DNA from: Burkholderia pseudomultivorans | GTDB taxonomy: Bacteria; Pseudomonadota; Gammaproteobacteria; Burkholderiales; Burkholderiaceae | NCBI RefSeq assembly: GCF_001718415.1 | Contig: NZ_CP013378.1 | Coordinates: forward strand, 248,001 to 312,000 | DNA length: 64,000 bases | Reading direction: 5' to 3' | Shown: positions 39,469 to 51,696 of the stretch, in pieces | How positions within the stretch are numbered: the first letter of the stretch is position 1 | How the letters are laid out: each line of letters opens with the position of its first letter | Position numbers and translations under genes: made by a program | Notes under the pieces: model-generated | Database searches by the model: none | Told to the model about the DNA's origin: nothing | The model's input: only the letters and a program-made list of their open reading frames with translations

Positions 39469-40473
39469 TCAGGATTCGTCCTGGGTCGTCTGCATGTCGC
39501 GACGAAACGCGCCGGGGCTCGTGCCGGTCCATTTGCGGAACGCGCGATGAAACGCACTCGGCTCGGTGAAGCCGAGCTCGGCCGCGATTTCCGAAACGCT
39601 GAGCGTGTGCTCGCGCAGCAGCGACTGCGCCAGCACGCCGCGCATCTCGTCCTTGATCGACGCGAAGCTCTGGCCTTCGCTGCGCAAGCGCCGCCGCAGC
39701 GTTGGCGGCGTCGTGCCGAGGCGAACGGCGAGCGTATCGAAGTCCGGCCACTCGGCCGCCGGCAGCGCCTTCAGATGCGCGCGCGTTCTCGCGACCCAGC
39801 CGGTATCGTGCCGGTAGCGCACCAGCAGGTTGCCGGGTGCGCCGCGCAGGAACGTCTTCAGCGCCTGCTCCGAACGGATCGTCGGCAGCGCGAGATATGC
39901 GGCGTTGAATGCGAGCCGGCTGTCGGGCCGGTCGAAATGCACCGGTACCCCGAAGAACTGGTGGTAATCGCCGCGCTGGTCGGGGCTCGGGCATGCGAAA
40001 TCGATGCGCTGCAGCGGAATGCGCCGGCCGATCAGCCAGCACGCGACGCCGAGCAGGATCAGCCAGAAGGTCCGGTACGCGAAGGCCGGATACGGCGTGG
40101 ACGGCTGCGCCAGGATGATCTGCGCCTGACCGTCGGCGACCACGAGTTCGCCGTGCGGCTCGTCGAGCACCACGCGCAGGAATGTCAGCGCGCGCCGCAG
40201 CGCCTTCTCCAGCGTGCCCGCGTGCAGCACCGCATGGCACAGCAGCGTGAAACTGCCGCGCCGCATCGGGCGGGCGGCGAGCCCGAAGAATTCGTCGTCG
40301 AGCGTGGCGGCAATCGCGAGCCACAGCCGCCCGTACTGCTGCGGCGTGACAGGCTCGCGCACGACGGTGGGCAGGCCCGCGGCCCGCAACACGGGTTCGG
40401 TCGGGAGGCGTTGCCGGCGCAGGCAGGCGAGCGCATCCTCGACGAAATCCGGCGCTATCGTCTGCGGCCCCAT
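39469..40473 (-). CDS. AraC-family transcriptional regulator (OruR/ArgR-like)
   Basis: 334 residues. The N-terminal ~200 residues are an ArsR_arabinose-binding-like domain of the Arabinose_bd family (YGRLWLAIAATLDDEFFGLAARPMRRGSFTLLCHAVLHAGTLEKALRRALTFL), followed by a C-terminal double helix-turn-helix with SVSEIAAELGFTEPSAFHRAFRKWTGTSPGAFRR. The ATG at 40473 has GGGAGGG about 11 nt upstream; the only longer start is a TTG at 40500. It is convergent with the NCS1 gene and divergent from the acyl-CoA synthetase operon across 134 nt, so control of that operon is most likely. Confidence 0.92.
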   Translation of the reverse strand: MGPQTIAPDFVEDALACLRRQRLPTEPVLRAAGLPTVVREPVTPQQYGRLWLAIAATLDDEFFGLAARPMRRGSFTLLCHAVLHAGTLEKALRRALTFLRVVLDEPHGELVVADGQAQIILAQPSTPYPAFAYRTFWLILLGVACWLIGRRIPLQRIDFACPSPDQRGDYHQFFGVPVHFDRPDSRLAFNAAYLALPTIRSEQALKTFLRGAPGNLLVRYRHDTGWVARTRAHLKALPAAEWPDFDTLAVRLGTTPPTLRRRLRSEGQSFASIKDEMRGVLAQSLLREHTLSVSEIAAELGFTEPSAFHRAFRKWTGTSPGAFRRDMQTTQDES

Positions 40474-40607
40474 TTTTCTTCGACCCTCCCGACATGGCAA
40501 ATCCGATCACGATTCTAGATTCGGTTTGTCATTGATTGCAATGTGACGGGTGTCTACCATCAATGTATCCCCGGCTCGCCGGCGGTCATAACGAACAGGA
40601 GACACGC

Positions 40608-42275
40608 ATGCCTGATGGAGCAACCGCCCGGGCGGTGCCGGCTTATGCCGACGCCGTGGCCCGGTTCCGAATCGAGACGGCCGCGCAGGCGCTGCAGGGC
40701 GACCTGGAGCGCGGCCTGAACGCATGCGTCGAGTGCTGCGACCGGCACGCTGCGGCGGACGCGGTCGCGCTCGACTGGATCGACGCGGGCGGTCGGCATC
40801 GCCGCTTCACGTTCGCGCAGATGCAGGCCCTGGCCGCACGGGTCGCCAACCTGCTGGTCGCGCAGGGCGTGAAGCCCGGCGACGTGGTGGCCGGCCTGTT
40901 GCCGCGCACGCCCGAACTCGTCGCGACGATCCTCGGCACCTGGCGCGCGGGCGCCGTCTATCAGCCGCTGTTCACCGCATTCGGCCCGAAGGCGATCGAG
41001 CACCGGCTGCGGATGAGCGACGCGCGCGTGGTCGTGACCAATGTCGCGAACCGCGCGAAGCTCGACGAAGTCGCCGGTTGCCCGCAGGTGGCGACGGTGC
41101 GCGAGCCCGGCGAATCGCTGCCGGCATCCGACCTCGATTTCCGCGCGGCGCTCGACGCACAGCCCGACACCTTCGAACCGGTGCCGCGCAAGGGCACGGA
41201 TCTGTTCATGATGATGTCGACGTCGGGCACGACCGGCTTGCCGAAGGGCGTGCCCGTGCCGCTGCACGCGCTGCTCGCGTTCCGCGCATACATGCGCGAC
41301 GCGATCGACCTGCGCGCGGAAGACCGCTTCTGGAACATCGCAGATCCGGGCTGGGCGTACGGCCTCTATTACGCGATCACGGGCCCGCTGCTGCTCGGCC
41401 ATGCGACTACGCTCTACGAGGGCGGCTTCACCGTCGACAGCACATACGACGTGATCGAGCGGCTCGGCATCACGAGCCTCGCCGGCTCGCCGACCGCCTA
41501 CCGGATGCTGATGGCCGCCGGCTCGGACGCCGCGGCGCGCATCAAGGGCAAGCTGCGGGTGGTCAGCAGCGCGGGCGAACCGCTGAACCCCGAAGTGGTG
41601 CGCTGGTTCGACGCGGCGCTCGGCGCGCCGATCCACGATCACTACGGCCAGACCGAACTCGGAATGGTCGTGAACAACCATCACGGGCTCGCGCACGTCG
41701 TGCATCCCGGTTCGGCCGGCTTCGCGATGCCCGGCTATCGCGTCGCGGTACTCGACGAAGCGGGCCGCGAACTCGGGCCCGGCGAGCCGGGCATACTCGC
41801 GATCGACATCGCGCGCTCGCCGCTGCTGTGGTTCGGCGGCTACTGGCGCCAGGACACGCCGGCGATCGCGGGCGGCTACTACCGGACCGGCGACAACGTC
41901 GAGCTCGAACCGGACGGCACGGTCAGCTTCATCGGGCGCGCGGACGACGTGATCACGTCGTCCGGCTACCGGATCGGCCCGTTCGACGTCGAAAGCGCGC
42001 TGATCGAGCATCCGGCCGTCAGCGAGGCTGCCGTGGTCGGCGTGCCCGATCCCGAGCGCACGGAGATCGTCAAGGCGTTCGTCGTGCTGTCCAACGGTTA
42101 CGAAGGCACGTCGGCGCTCGCCGAAGAATTGAGCCAGCATGTGAAGCGGCGCCTGTCGGCGCACGCGTATCCGCGCGCGATCGACTTCGTCGACGCGCTG
42201 CCGAAAACCCCGAGCGGCAAGATCCAGCGCTTCGTGTTGCGCAAGATGGAAGCCGAGAAGGCCGCTCAATCCTGA
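40608..42275 (+). CDS. AMP-binding acyl-CoA synthetase (medium-chain/benzoate-type)
   Basis: 555 residues. Activates a carboxylic acid to its CoA thioester through an acyl-adenylate. The P-loop-like A3 motif is [15 protein letters not shown] (about 207), the A5 motif is [13 protein letters not shown]7 is [40 protein letters not shown] and the catalytic A10 lysine is in [10 protein letters not shown]. The overall pattern resembles medium-chain (ACSM) or aromatic acid ligases rather than long-chain FadD. The ATG at 40608 follows AGGAGACACGC, which matches the candidate sRNA over eight nt. First gene of a three-gene unit with an SDR and a thiolase, divergent from an AraC regulator. Confidence 0.93.
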   Translation: MPDGATARAVPAYADAVARFRIETAAQALQGDLERGLNACVECCDRHAAADAVALDWIDAGGRHRRFTFAQMQALAARVANLLVAQGVKPGDVVAGLLPRTPELVATILGTWRAGAVYQPLFTAFGPKAIEHRLRMSDARVVVTNVANRAKLDEVAGCPQVATVREPGESLPASDLDFRAALDAQPDTFEPVPRKGTDLFMMMSTSGTTGLPKGVPVPLHALLAFRAYMRDAIDLRAEDRFWNIADPGWAYGLYYAITGPLLLGHATTLYEGGFTVDSTYDVIERLGITSLAGSPTAYRMLMAAGSDAAARIKGKLRVVSSAGEPLNPEVVRWFDAALGAPIHDHYGQTELGMVVNNHHGLAHVVHPGSAGFAMPGYRVAVLDEAGRELGPGEPGILAIDIARSPLLWFGGYWRQDTPAIAGGYYRTGDNVELEPDGTVSFIGRADDVITSSGYRIGPFDVESALIEHPAVSEAAVVGVPDPERTEIVKAFVVLSNGYEGTSALAEELSQHVKRRLSAHAYPRAIDFVDALPKTPSGKIQRFVLRKMEAEKAAQS

Positions 42276-42297
42276 CACCCTATACAACGGACTCCCA

Positions 42298-43065
42298 ATG
42301 AAGATCAAAGATCGCGTTTTCCTGATCACGGGCGCCGGTTCCGGCCTCGGCGCCGCGGTGGCGCGCATGGTCGTCGCCGAAGGCGGCAAGGCGATGCTGC
42401 TCGACGTCAACGGCGATGCACTGGCGAGCGTCGCGCAGGAACTCGGCGCGGCGGCGCGCGTCCTGAAGACCGACGTCACGAGCGAAGCCGACGGGCAGGC
42501 CGCGATTGCGGCCGCGCGCGACGCGTTCGGCCGCATCGACGGGCTCGTCAACTGCGCGGGCGTCGCGCCGGGCGAGAAGGTCGTCGGCCGCGACGGGCCG
42601 CATGCGCTCGAGCGCTTCGCGCGCACGGTGTCGATCAATCTGGTCGGCACGTTCAACATGATCCGGCTGGCCGCTGACGCGATGTCGAAGCAGGACGCCG
42701 ATGCGGAAGGTGAGCGCGGCGTGATCGTCAACACCGCGTCGGTCGCGGCGTTCGACGGACAGATCGGGCAGGCGGCATACGCGGCGTCGAAGAGCGGCGT
42801 GGTCGGCATGACGCTGCCGATCGCGCGCGAGCTGGCGCGCTTCGGCATCCGCGTCGTGACCATCGCGCCGGGCATTTTCGCGACGCCGATGATGGCCGCC
42901 ATGCCGCAGGACGTGCAGGACGCGCTCGGCAAGAGCGTGCCGTTCCCGCCCCGCCTCGGGCGGCCGGAAGAGTTTGCGGCGCTGGTGCGCCACATCGCCG
43001 AGAACACCATGCTGAACGGCGAAGTCATCCGTCTCGATGGCGCGTTGCGCATGGCACCGCGCTGA
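42298..43065 (+). CDS. SDR 3-hydroxyacyl-CoA dehydrogenase (HSD17B10-like)
   Basis: 255 residues. Short-chain dehydrogenase with the cofactor motif [13 protein letters not shown] (residues about 11-23), an NNAG-equivalent [11 protein letters not shown], catalytic Ser in [13 protein letters not shown] and Y-x-x-x-K in AYAASKSG. It resembles type 10 hydroxysteroid / 3-hydroxy-2-methylbutyryl-CoA dehydrogenases that oxidise 3-hydroxyacyl-CoA with NAD. It is 22 nt after the acyl-CoA synthetase and 18 nt before the thiolase, thus the dehydrogenation step of a short beta-oxidation module. Confidence 0.93.
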   Translation: MKIKDRVFLITGAGSGLGAAVARMVVAEGGKAMLLDVNGDALASVAQELGAAARVLKTDVTSEADGQAAIAAARDAFGRIDGLVNCAGVAPGEKVVGRDGPHALERFARTVSINLVGTFNMIRLAADAMSKQDADAEGERGVIVNTASVAAFDGQIGQAAYAASKSGVVGMTLPIARELARFGIRVVTIAPGIFATPMMAAMPQDVQDALGKSVPFPPRLGRPEEFAALVRHIAENTMLNGEVIRLDGALRMAPR

Positions 43066-43083
43066 TACTGGAGGAAACGAATC

Positions 43084-44274
43084 ATGACGACACAGGATCC
43101 GATCGTAATCGTCGGCACGGCGCGCACGCCGATGGGCGGCTTCCAGGGCGATCTCGCGGCGGCCAGCGCGAGCGATCTCGGCGCCGTGGCGATTCGCGCG
43201 GCACTCGAGCGCGCGAACGTGCCGGCCGAACGCGTCGACGAAATCGTGTTCGGCTGCGTGCTGCCGGCCGGGCAAGGCCAGGCGCCGGCGCGCCAGGCCG
43301 CGCTGAAGGCCGGCTTGCCGTTGGCGGCGGGCGCGACCACCGTCAACAAGATGTGCGGCTCCGGGATGAAGGCCGCGATGTTTGCGCACGACCTGCTGCT
43401 GGCAGGCTCGGCGGGCGTGGCCGTCGCGGGCGGGATGGAGAGCATGACGAACGCGCCGTACCTGCTGCCGAAGGCGCGCGCGGGCATGCGCATGGGGCAC
43501 GGGCAGGTGCTCGACCACATGTTCCTCGACGGCCTGGAAGACGCGTACGACAAGGGCCGGCTGATGGGCACCTTCGCCGAAGACTGCGCGCAGACCTACC
43601 AGTTCACCCGCGAAGCGCAGGACGCATTCGCGATCGAATCGCTGACGCGCGCGCAACGCGCGATCGCGGAAGGCCGCTTCGTGTCGGAGATCGCGCCGGT
43701 CACCGTGAAGGCAGGCAAGACCGAGACGGTCGTGTCGATCGACGAGCAGCCGGGCAAGGCGAAGCTCGACAAGATTCCGACGCTGAAACCGGCGTTCCGC
43801 GACGGCGGCACGGTGACGGCGGCCAATTCGTCATCGATTTCGGACGGCGCGGCGGCGCTCGTGTTGATGCGCCGCTCGGAAGCCGAGCGCCTCGGCCTCG
43901 CGCCGAAGGCCGTGATCGTCGGGCATTCGACCTATGCGAACCAGCCGGGCCTGTTCGCGACCGCGCCGATCGGCGCGCTGCGCAAGCTGTCGGAGAAGAC
44001 CGGCTGGAACCTGCGCGACGTCGACCTGTTCGAGATCAACGAAGCGTTCGCGGTGGTCGCGATGGCCGCGATGCGCGACCTCGACCTGCCGCACGACAAG
44101 GTCAACGTACATGGCGGCGCGTGTGCGCTCGGCCATCCGATCGGCGCATCGGGTGCGCGCGTGATGGTGACGCTGCTGGCGGCGCTCGAAACGTACGGCC
44201 TGAAGCGCGGCGTCGCGTCGCTGTGCATCGGCGGTGGAGAGGCGACGGCGATCGCGATCGAGCGGGTCGCGTAA
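43084..44274 (+). CDS. Acetyl-CoA C-acyltransferase (thiolase)
   Basis: 396 residues. Cleaves 3-ketoacyl-CoA with CoA. Acyl-accepting Cys in VNKMCGSGMKA (about 90), NEAFAVVAMAA (about 320), HGGACALGHPIGASGAR with the catalytic His, and the C-terminal Cys of SLCIGGGEATAIAIE (about 380). GGAGG precedes the ATG. With the synthetase and SDR genes it gives activation, dehydrogenation and thiolysis; no acyl-CoA dehydrogenase or enoyl-CoA hydratase is adjacent, so the unit may process a hydroxyacid or rely on enzymes encoded elsewhere. Confidence 0.95.
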   Translation: MTTQDPIVIVGTARTPMGGFQGDLAAASASDLGAVAIRAALERANVPAERVDEIVFGCVLPAGQGQAPARQAALKAGLPLAAGATTVNKMCGSGMKAAMFAHDLLLAGSAGVAVAGGMESMTNAPYLLPKARAGMRMGHGQVLDHMFLDGLEDAYDKGRLMGTFAEDCAQTYQFTREAQDAFAIESLTRAQRAIAEGRFVSEIAPVTVKAGKTETVVSIDEQPGKAKLDKIPTLKPAFRDGGTVTAANSSSISDGAAALVLMRRSEAERLGLAPKAVIVGHSTYANQPGLFATAPIGALRKLSEKTGWNLRDVDLFEINEAFAVVAMAAMRDLDLPHDKVNVHGGACALGHPIGASGARVMVTLLAALETYGLKRGVASLCIGGGEATAIAIERVA

Positions 44275-44280
44275 CGCAGT

Positions 44281-44305
44281 CGGTACGGCACGCCGCGCCG
44301 TACCG
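44281..44305 (+). terminator. Terminator-like hairpin after the thiolase
   Basis: CGGTACGGC / GCCGTACCG 9-bp stem with a 7-nt loop, followed by GCTGTTTC. Weak T-run, but well placed 7 nt after the thiolase stop. Confidence 0.55.
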
Positions 44306-44317
44306 GCTGTTTCATCG

Positions 44318-44348
44318 TCGGCACGCGCACCCTGCGGTCGCGTGCCGA
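44318..44348. terminator. Hairpin between thiolase and lipA (convergent)
   Basis: TCGGCACGCG / CGCGTGCCGA 10-bp stem with an 11-nt loop, in the gap between the convergent thiolase and lipA genes. The plus side is followed by TTGCCTTTG. On the minus strand, where it would serve lipA, no T-run follows. Confidence 0.5.
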
Positions 44349-44357
44349 TTGCCTTTG

Positions 44358-45332
44358 TTACGCGACGATTTCGCCGCGGGCCTGCAGGTCGGCGTGATAG
44401 GACGAGCGTACCATCGGCCCTGACGCGACCTGGCTGAAGCCGAGTGCGAGCGCGCGCTGCCGCAACTGCGCAAATTCCGTTGGCGTGACGAAGCGCTTGA
44501 CCGGCAGATGATGGCGCGTCGGCTGCAGGTACTGGCCGAGCGTCAGCATGCCCACGCCATGCGCGCGCAAGTCGCGCATCACCTGTTCGACCTCGTCGAT
44601 CTGCTCGCCGAGCCCCAGCATCAGGCCCGACTTGGTCGGCACGTTCGGCACCGCTGACCGGAATGCCTGCAGCACGTCGAGCGAATGCTGGTAGTCGGCG
44701 CCCGGCCGCGTTTCGCGATACAGACGCGGCACGGTTTCCAGATTGTGGTTGAACACGTCGGGTGGCGACGCTGCAAGCAGGTGCAGCGCGACGTCGAGCC
44801 GCCCGCGGAAATCCGGCGTCAGCGCTTCGATCCTGAGCGCCGGATTGGCCTGGCGCGCGTCGCGGATGCACGCTGCGAAGTGTGCGGCGCCGCCGTCGCG
44901 CAGGTCGTCGCGATCGACCGACGTGATCACGACGTACTTGAGCTGCATTGCCGCGATCGTTTCGGCGAGCCGCGCCGGCTCGTCCGGATCGAGCGGCAGC
45001 GGCCGGCCATGCCCGACGTCGCAGAACGGGCAGCGCCGCGTGCAGATATCGCCCATGATCATGAAGGTGGCCGTTCCGTGGCTGAAGCATTCGCCGAGGT
45101 TCGGACAACTCGCTTCCTCGCAGACCGTGTGCAGCTTCTGCTCGCGCAGCACATTCTTGAGCGCGATCACCTCGCGCGAACCGGGGAACGTCGCGCGGAT
45201 CCATGCCGGCTTGCGCAGCATTGCGGCCGGCTCGGTCGCGACGATCTTCACGGGGATGCGCGCCATCTTCTCGGCGGCGGACAATTTGGTTCCCGCGACG
45301 ATCGACGCGGGGCGGCTTTCCGTATGCGCCAT
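44358..45332 (-). CDS. lipA: Lipoyl synthase (second-copy type)
   Basis: 324 residues. Radical-SAM enzyme that inserts two sulfurs into protein-bound octanoate. The auxiliary cluster CxxxxCxxxxxC is [12 protein letters not shown] (about 69-80), the radical-SAM CxxxCxxC is CTRRCPFC (about 96-103), and the RSSYHADLQ motif near the C-terminus holds the cluster-ligand Ser. Being the last gene of a glycine cleavage operon, three nt after gcvT, its likely job is to lipoylate the operon's own GcvH. GAGG inside the gcvT end precedes the ATG. The usual Burkholderia lipBA pair is not next to it, so this is probably a paralogue. Confidence 0.95.
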   Translation of the reverse strand: MAHTESRPASIVAGTKLSAAEKMARIPVKIVATEPAAMLRKPAWIRATFPGSREVIALKNVLREQKLHTVCEEASCPNLGECFSHGTATFMIMGDICTRRCPFCDVGHGRPLPLDPDEPARLAETIAAMQLKYVVITSVDRDDLRDGGAAHFAACIRDARQANPALRIEALTPDFRGRLDVALHLLAASPPDVFNHNLETVPRLYRETRPGADYQHSLDVLQAFRSAVPNVPTKSGLMLGLGEQIDEVEQVMRDLRAHGVGMLTLGQYLQPTRHHLPVKRFVTPTEFAQLRQRALALGFSQVASGPMVRSSYHADLQARGEIVA

Positions 45333-45335
45333 GGT

Positions 45336-46454
45336 TCAGCCTCGATGGTATCGCTGCGGGACGAACGGTGCCTTCGCCACCTCAATCGCGACCGGCTTGC
45401 CGCGGACGATCGCATGCAGCGTCGTGCCCGGTGTCGCGCATTCGATGGCGACATAGCCGATCGCCACCGGGCTGCCGTACGTTGGACCGAACCCGCCGCT
45501 CGTCACCTTGCCGATCGAACGGCCGTCGGGCCCCGTGATGTCGGTGCCCTCGCGCACCGGCACCCGGTCTTTCACGACGAAGCCGACGCGCTTTCTCTGT
45601 ATGCCTTCGGCGAGTTGCCGCGCGACGACGGCGGCGCCCGGATACCCGCCGGCGCGTGCGCCGTCGGGGCGGCGTACCTTCGAGATGGCCCACAGCAGTC
45701 CGCCCTCGATCGGCGTGGTATCGGTATCGATATCGTGACCGTACAGGCACAGGCCAGCTTCAAGGCGCAGCGAGTCGCGTGCGCCGAGCCCGATCGGCTG
45801 GACCGCCGGATCGTCGAGCAGCGTGCGGGCCAGCGCGTACGCGCGGTCGGCCGGCACGGATATCTCGTAGCCGTCCTCGCCCGTGTAGCCGGAGCGGCTG
45901 ACATAGCATGCCGCGCCGGCCAGCTCGATGCGGGTGCTCTGCATGAAGGTCAGTTCGGCCAGCGACGGTGCGAGGCGGCCCAATATCGACGCGGCAGCCG
46001 GGCCTTGCAGCGCCAGCAGCGCGCGGTCGGTCAGTTCGACGACCTCGCAGCGATGGCCGATGCTGTCCTTCAGATGCGCGATGTCGCGGGCCTTGCACGC
46101 AGCGTTGACGACCACGCAGAACACGTTGTCGTCGATGCGGGTGATCATCAGGTCGTCGAGGATGCCGCCCTGTTCGTTCGTGAACAGCGCGTAACGCTGC
46201 ATGCCGACCGGAAGATCGATCATGTCGATCGGCACCAGCGTCTCGAGCGCGGCGGCGGCATCCGTTCCCGTCAGCATCGCCTGGCCCATGTGCGAGACGT
46301 CGAACAGGCCCGCGCGGCTGCGCGTGTGGAGATGCTCTTTCAGGATGCCGAGCGGATACTGCACGGGCATCTCGTAACCGGCGAACGGCACCATCTTCGC
46401 GCCGAGTTCGAGATGCAGGCCGTGGAGTGCGGTGCGGGAAAGCGGGTTGCTCAT
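45336..46454 (-). CDS. gcvT: Glycine cleavage system T protein (aminomethyltransferase)
   Basis: 372 residues. Transfers the aminomethyl carbon from lipoyl-GcvH to tetrahydrofolate, giving methylene-THF and ammonia. Landmarks: LHGLHLELGAKMVPFAGYEMPVQYP at the N-terminus, SRAGLFDVSHMGQ, SRSGYTGEDGYEI and LGARDSLRLEAGLCLYGHDID. Length matches the family. It follows glyA by about 120 nt and is nearly fused to lipA. Part of gcvH-gcvP-glyA-gcvT-lipA. Confidence 0.96.
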   Translation of the reverse strand: MSNPLSRTALHGLHLELGAKMVPFAGYEMPVQYPLGILKEHLHTRSRAGLFDVSHMGQAMLTGTDAAAALETLVPIDMIDLPVGMQRYALFTNEQGGILDDLMITRIDDNVFCVVVNAACKARDIAHLKDSIGHRCEVVELTDRALLALQGPAAASILGRLAPSLAELTFMQSTRIELAGAACYVSRSGYTGEDGYEISVPADRAYALARTLLDDPAVQPIGLGARDSLRLEAGLCLYGHDIDTDTTPIEGGLLWAISKVRRPDGARAGGYPGAAVVARQLAEGIQRKRVGFVVKDRVPVREGTDITGPDGRSIGKVTSGGFGPTYGSPVAIGYVAIECATPGTTLHAIVRGKPVAIEVAKAPFVPQRYHRG

Positions 46455-46574
46455 CGTGATTCAAGGTAATGAGGAGATCGAATATTTTCACGCCGGTGTT
46501 GCATCGGCAATGGACGATGGGGCCGCTCGCGAAGGCGTCGACGTCGCCCCGCGAGTGGTGGCGTGATGATCGCG

Positions 46575-47831
46575 TTATTTGCCGTATACGGGGAGCGCGC
46601 CGCACAGTTCCGCAACGTGCCGCCTGACGCGCTCGACGACGGCTGGATTCTCGATGTCGGCGAGAATGTCGCAGATCCAGCCGGCCACCGTACGCACCTC
46701 GGTTTCCTTGAAGCCGCGACTCGTGATCGCCGGCGTGCCGATACGGATCCCGCTGGTGACGAACGGGCTTTGCGGATCGTTCGGTACCGCATTCTTGTTC
46801 ACGGTGATGTGCGCGCTGCCGAGTGCCGCATCGGCAGCCTTGCCGGTCAGCCCCTGACGGATCAGGCTGACGAGGAACAAGTGGTTGTCCGTGCCGCCGG
46901 AGATGATGTCGTAGCCGCGCTCGACGAACACCGCGGCCATCGCCCGTGCATTGGTCACGACCTGCTGCTGATAGACCCTGAATTCGGGCGATAGCGCTTC
47001 CCGGAACGCGACGGCCTTCGCGGCGATCACATGCATCAGCGGGCCGCCCTGGATGCCGGGGAAAACGATCGCGTTGAGCTTCTTCTCGATATCGGGGGTG
47101 GTGCGCGCGAGGATCAGGCCGCCGCGCGGGCCGCGCAGCGTCTTGTGCGTTGTCGTGGTCACCACGTCGGCGTGAGGCAGTGGATTCGGATACAGCCCGG
47201 CCGCGACGAGGCCCGCCACGTGCGCCATGTCGACGAACAGGTATGCGCCCACCGCGTCGGCGATCCGGCGGAAGCGGGCCCAGTCCACCACGCGCGAATA
47301 TGCGGAGAAGCCGGCCGTGATCAGTTTCGGCTTGTGCTCCCGGGCCAGCGCCTCGACCTGGTCGTAGTCGATCTCGCCGGTTTCGACGTTCAGGCCGTAT
47401 TGCACGGCGCGGTACAGCTTGCCCGAGAAATTCACATGCGCGCCGTGCGTCAGGTGGCCGCCGTGCGCGAGGCTCATGCCGAGGATCGTGTCGTGCGGCT
47501 CGAGCAGTGCCATATAGACTGCCGCGTTGGCCTGGCTGCCGGAATGCGGCTGCACGTTCGCGTAGTCCGCGCCGAACAGCGTCTTCGCGCGGTCGATCGC
47601 CAGTTGCTCCGCGACGTCCACGAATTCACAGCCGCCGTAATACCGCTTGCCCGGATAACCTTCCGCATACTTGTTGGTCAGCACCGAGCCCTGTGCCTGC
47701 ATCACGCGCGGGCTCGTGTAGTTTTCCGACGCGATGAGCTCGATATGGTCTTCCTGGCGAATGCGCTCGCGCTCCATCGCAGCCCACAGTTCATCGTCGT
47801 AGCCTTCGATCTGCATGTCTTTACCGAACAT
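46575..47831 (-). CDS. glyA: Serine hydroxymethyltransferase
   Basis: 418 residues. PLP enzyme interconverting glycine plus methylene-THF with serine, so it consumes the C1 unit made by the Gcv complex with a second glycine. PLP lysine in [16 protein letters not shown] (about 227), N-terminal [21 protein letters not shown], and [18 protein letters not shown]. The ATG at 47831 follows CCAGGAGAAAGAAGA; an upstream in-frame ATG at 47870 lacks a site. Placed inside the gcv operon, it is likely a second copy of the housekeeping glyA. Confidence 0.96.
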   Translation of the reverse strand: MFGKDMQIEGYDDELWAAMERERIRQEDHIELIASENYTSPRVMQAQGSVLTNKYAEGYPGKRYYGGCEFVDVAEQLAIDRAKTLFGADYANVQPHSGSQANAAVYMALLEPHDTILGMSLAHGGHLTHGAHVNFSGKLYRAVQYGLNVETGEIDYDQVEALAREHKPKLITAGFSAYSRVVDWARFRRIADAVGAYLFVDMAHVAGLVAAGLYPNPLPHADVVTTTTHKTLRGPRGGLILARTTPDIEKKLNAIVFPGIQGGPLMHVIAAKAVAFREALSPEFRVYQQQVVTNARAMAAVFVERGYDIISGGTDNHLFLVSLIRQGLTGKAADAALGSAHITVNKNAVPNDPQSPFVTSGIRIGTPAITSRGFKETEVRTVAGWICDILADIENPAVVERVRRHVAELCGALPVYGK

Positions 47832-47949
47832 TCTTCTTTCTCCTGGTGTCGGGTCCGCGCGGTGGCGCACTGCCCGGTCGGGCCGTGCGGCATGCGCGTC
47901 TCGTTCGCTGCTGTAGGGTTGAGTGTGCGTGCGGCCGATGCGGCCCGTC

Positions 47950-50814
<2,865 letters not shown>

Positions 50815-50825
50815 GGCTGTCTCCG

Positions 50826-51200
50826 TCATTCGCCGATGTACGTGCGATACGCGGCTGCGTCCATCAGGCCGGCCAGTTGTTCCGGACGATCGATGCGCAT
50901 CCGGAAGAACCAGCCGTCGCTTTCCGCCGCTTCGTTGACGAGGCTCGGGGTGTCGCCGAGCACGGCATTCGCCGCCAGCACGGTGCCGGACACGGGCATC
51001 CTGACTTCGCCGGCGGCCTTGACCGATTCGACGGTGGCGGCTTCGTCATGCTGTGCAAATGCGTCGCCTTCGTTCGGCAGCGCGACGTAGACCAGATCGC
51101 CCAGTTGCGACTGCGCATGATCGGTGATGCCGACCGTTGCGCTGCCGTCGGCTTCCAGACGCAGCCATTCGTGGGATTCGGTGTACCTGACCTCGCTCAT
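50826..51200 (-). CDS. gcvH: Glycine cleavage system H protein
   Basis: 124 residues. The lipoyl carrier of the complex: the lipoylated lysine is in the ESVKAAGE motif (about 60), with the N-terminal [43 protein letters not shown] precedes the ATG at 51200. It is the first gene behind the tandem glycine riboswitch, which probably switches on the entire operon when glycine is abundant. Confidence 0.97.
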   Translation of the reverse strand: MSEVRYTESHEWLRLEADGSATVGITDHAQSQLGDLVYVALPNEGDAFAQHDEAATVESVKAAGEVRMPVSGTVLAANAVLGDTPSLVNEAAESDGWFFRMRIDRPEQLAGLMDAAAYRTYIGE

Positions 51201-51299
51201 GTGCTCTCTTCCTGACAGGGTTGCGTTAAGTGGAACGGCAACGCAAGCCGGAAGGGCGACGGCGGGAGGATGGGCGAGCGGCGGCATCCGGACCAGACC

Positions 51300-51330
51300 G
51301 GGGCATTCCAGGCTGCGTGCCTGATGCCCC
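51300..51330 (-). promoter_or_regulatory. Possible expression-platform hairpin of the glycine riboswitch
   Basis: Immediately after aptamer 2 the minus strand can form GGGGCAT-CAGGC / GCCTG-ATGCCCC with a 2-nt bulge and 5-nt loop. No T-run follows, so it is not a plain intrinsic terminator; it might mask or expose downstream sites between here and gcvH. Confidence 0.5.
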
Positions 51331-51507
51331 CTCTGTCCGTTTGCCTGAGAGATTCGCGACCCGGCGGGTCGCTTTTCCTTCGGCGAGGCATGGTCGGCGA
51401 CCAGAGGCCTACTCTCCAGAGCGCTAGTCGATGCGTCAGTCCTTTTGCCTGAGAGTTTCTGGGGCGATTCCCCTTCGGCGCCGCCGGACGGCGGTCTCTC
51501 CTGACAC
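51329..51507 (-). promoter_or_regulatory. Tandem glycine riboswitch
   Basis: Read on the minus strand, two aptamers follow each other. The first runs from GTGTCAGGAGAGACC (about 51507) through GCCGAAGGGG to CTCTCAGGCAAAAGGAC; the second from CTGGAGAGTAG (about 51419) through GCCGAAGGAAAAG to CTCTCAGGCAAACGGACAG (51329). The paired GGAGAG, CGCCGAAGG and CTCAGGCAAA elements are diagnostic for this class. It lies 130 nt upstream of gcvH in the same direction, where it should act as a glycine-activated switch of the operon. Confidence 0.95.
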
Positions 51508-51696
51508 ATCCCGATAGCTGGCGACAATCTAGTCGCCCGCGTCCGGTGCTGTCAACACCGGGTTTGCACCCCGGGCACGCGGGCGGCGCCCGACGACGTG
51601 CCGCCACGCCGATGAAATGCGTGGCGCGACAAGGCTGTGCCGCGATCACGGCGAGCCGATACTTCGGCGGAGCCCGAAGCGAATATCCGATATCGA

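Noticed and set aside
51343..51484. Repeated CTGAGAG elements considered as a CRISPR or direct repeat array
   Set aside because: Only two copies, and they are the conserved parts of the two glycine aptamers.
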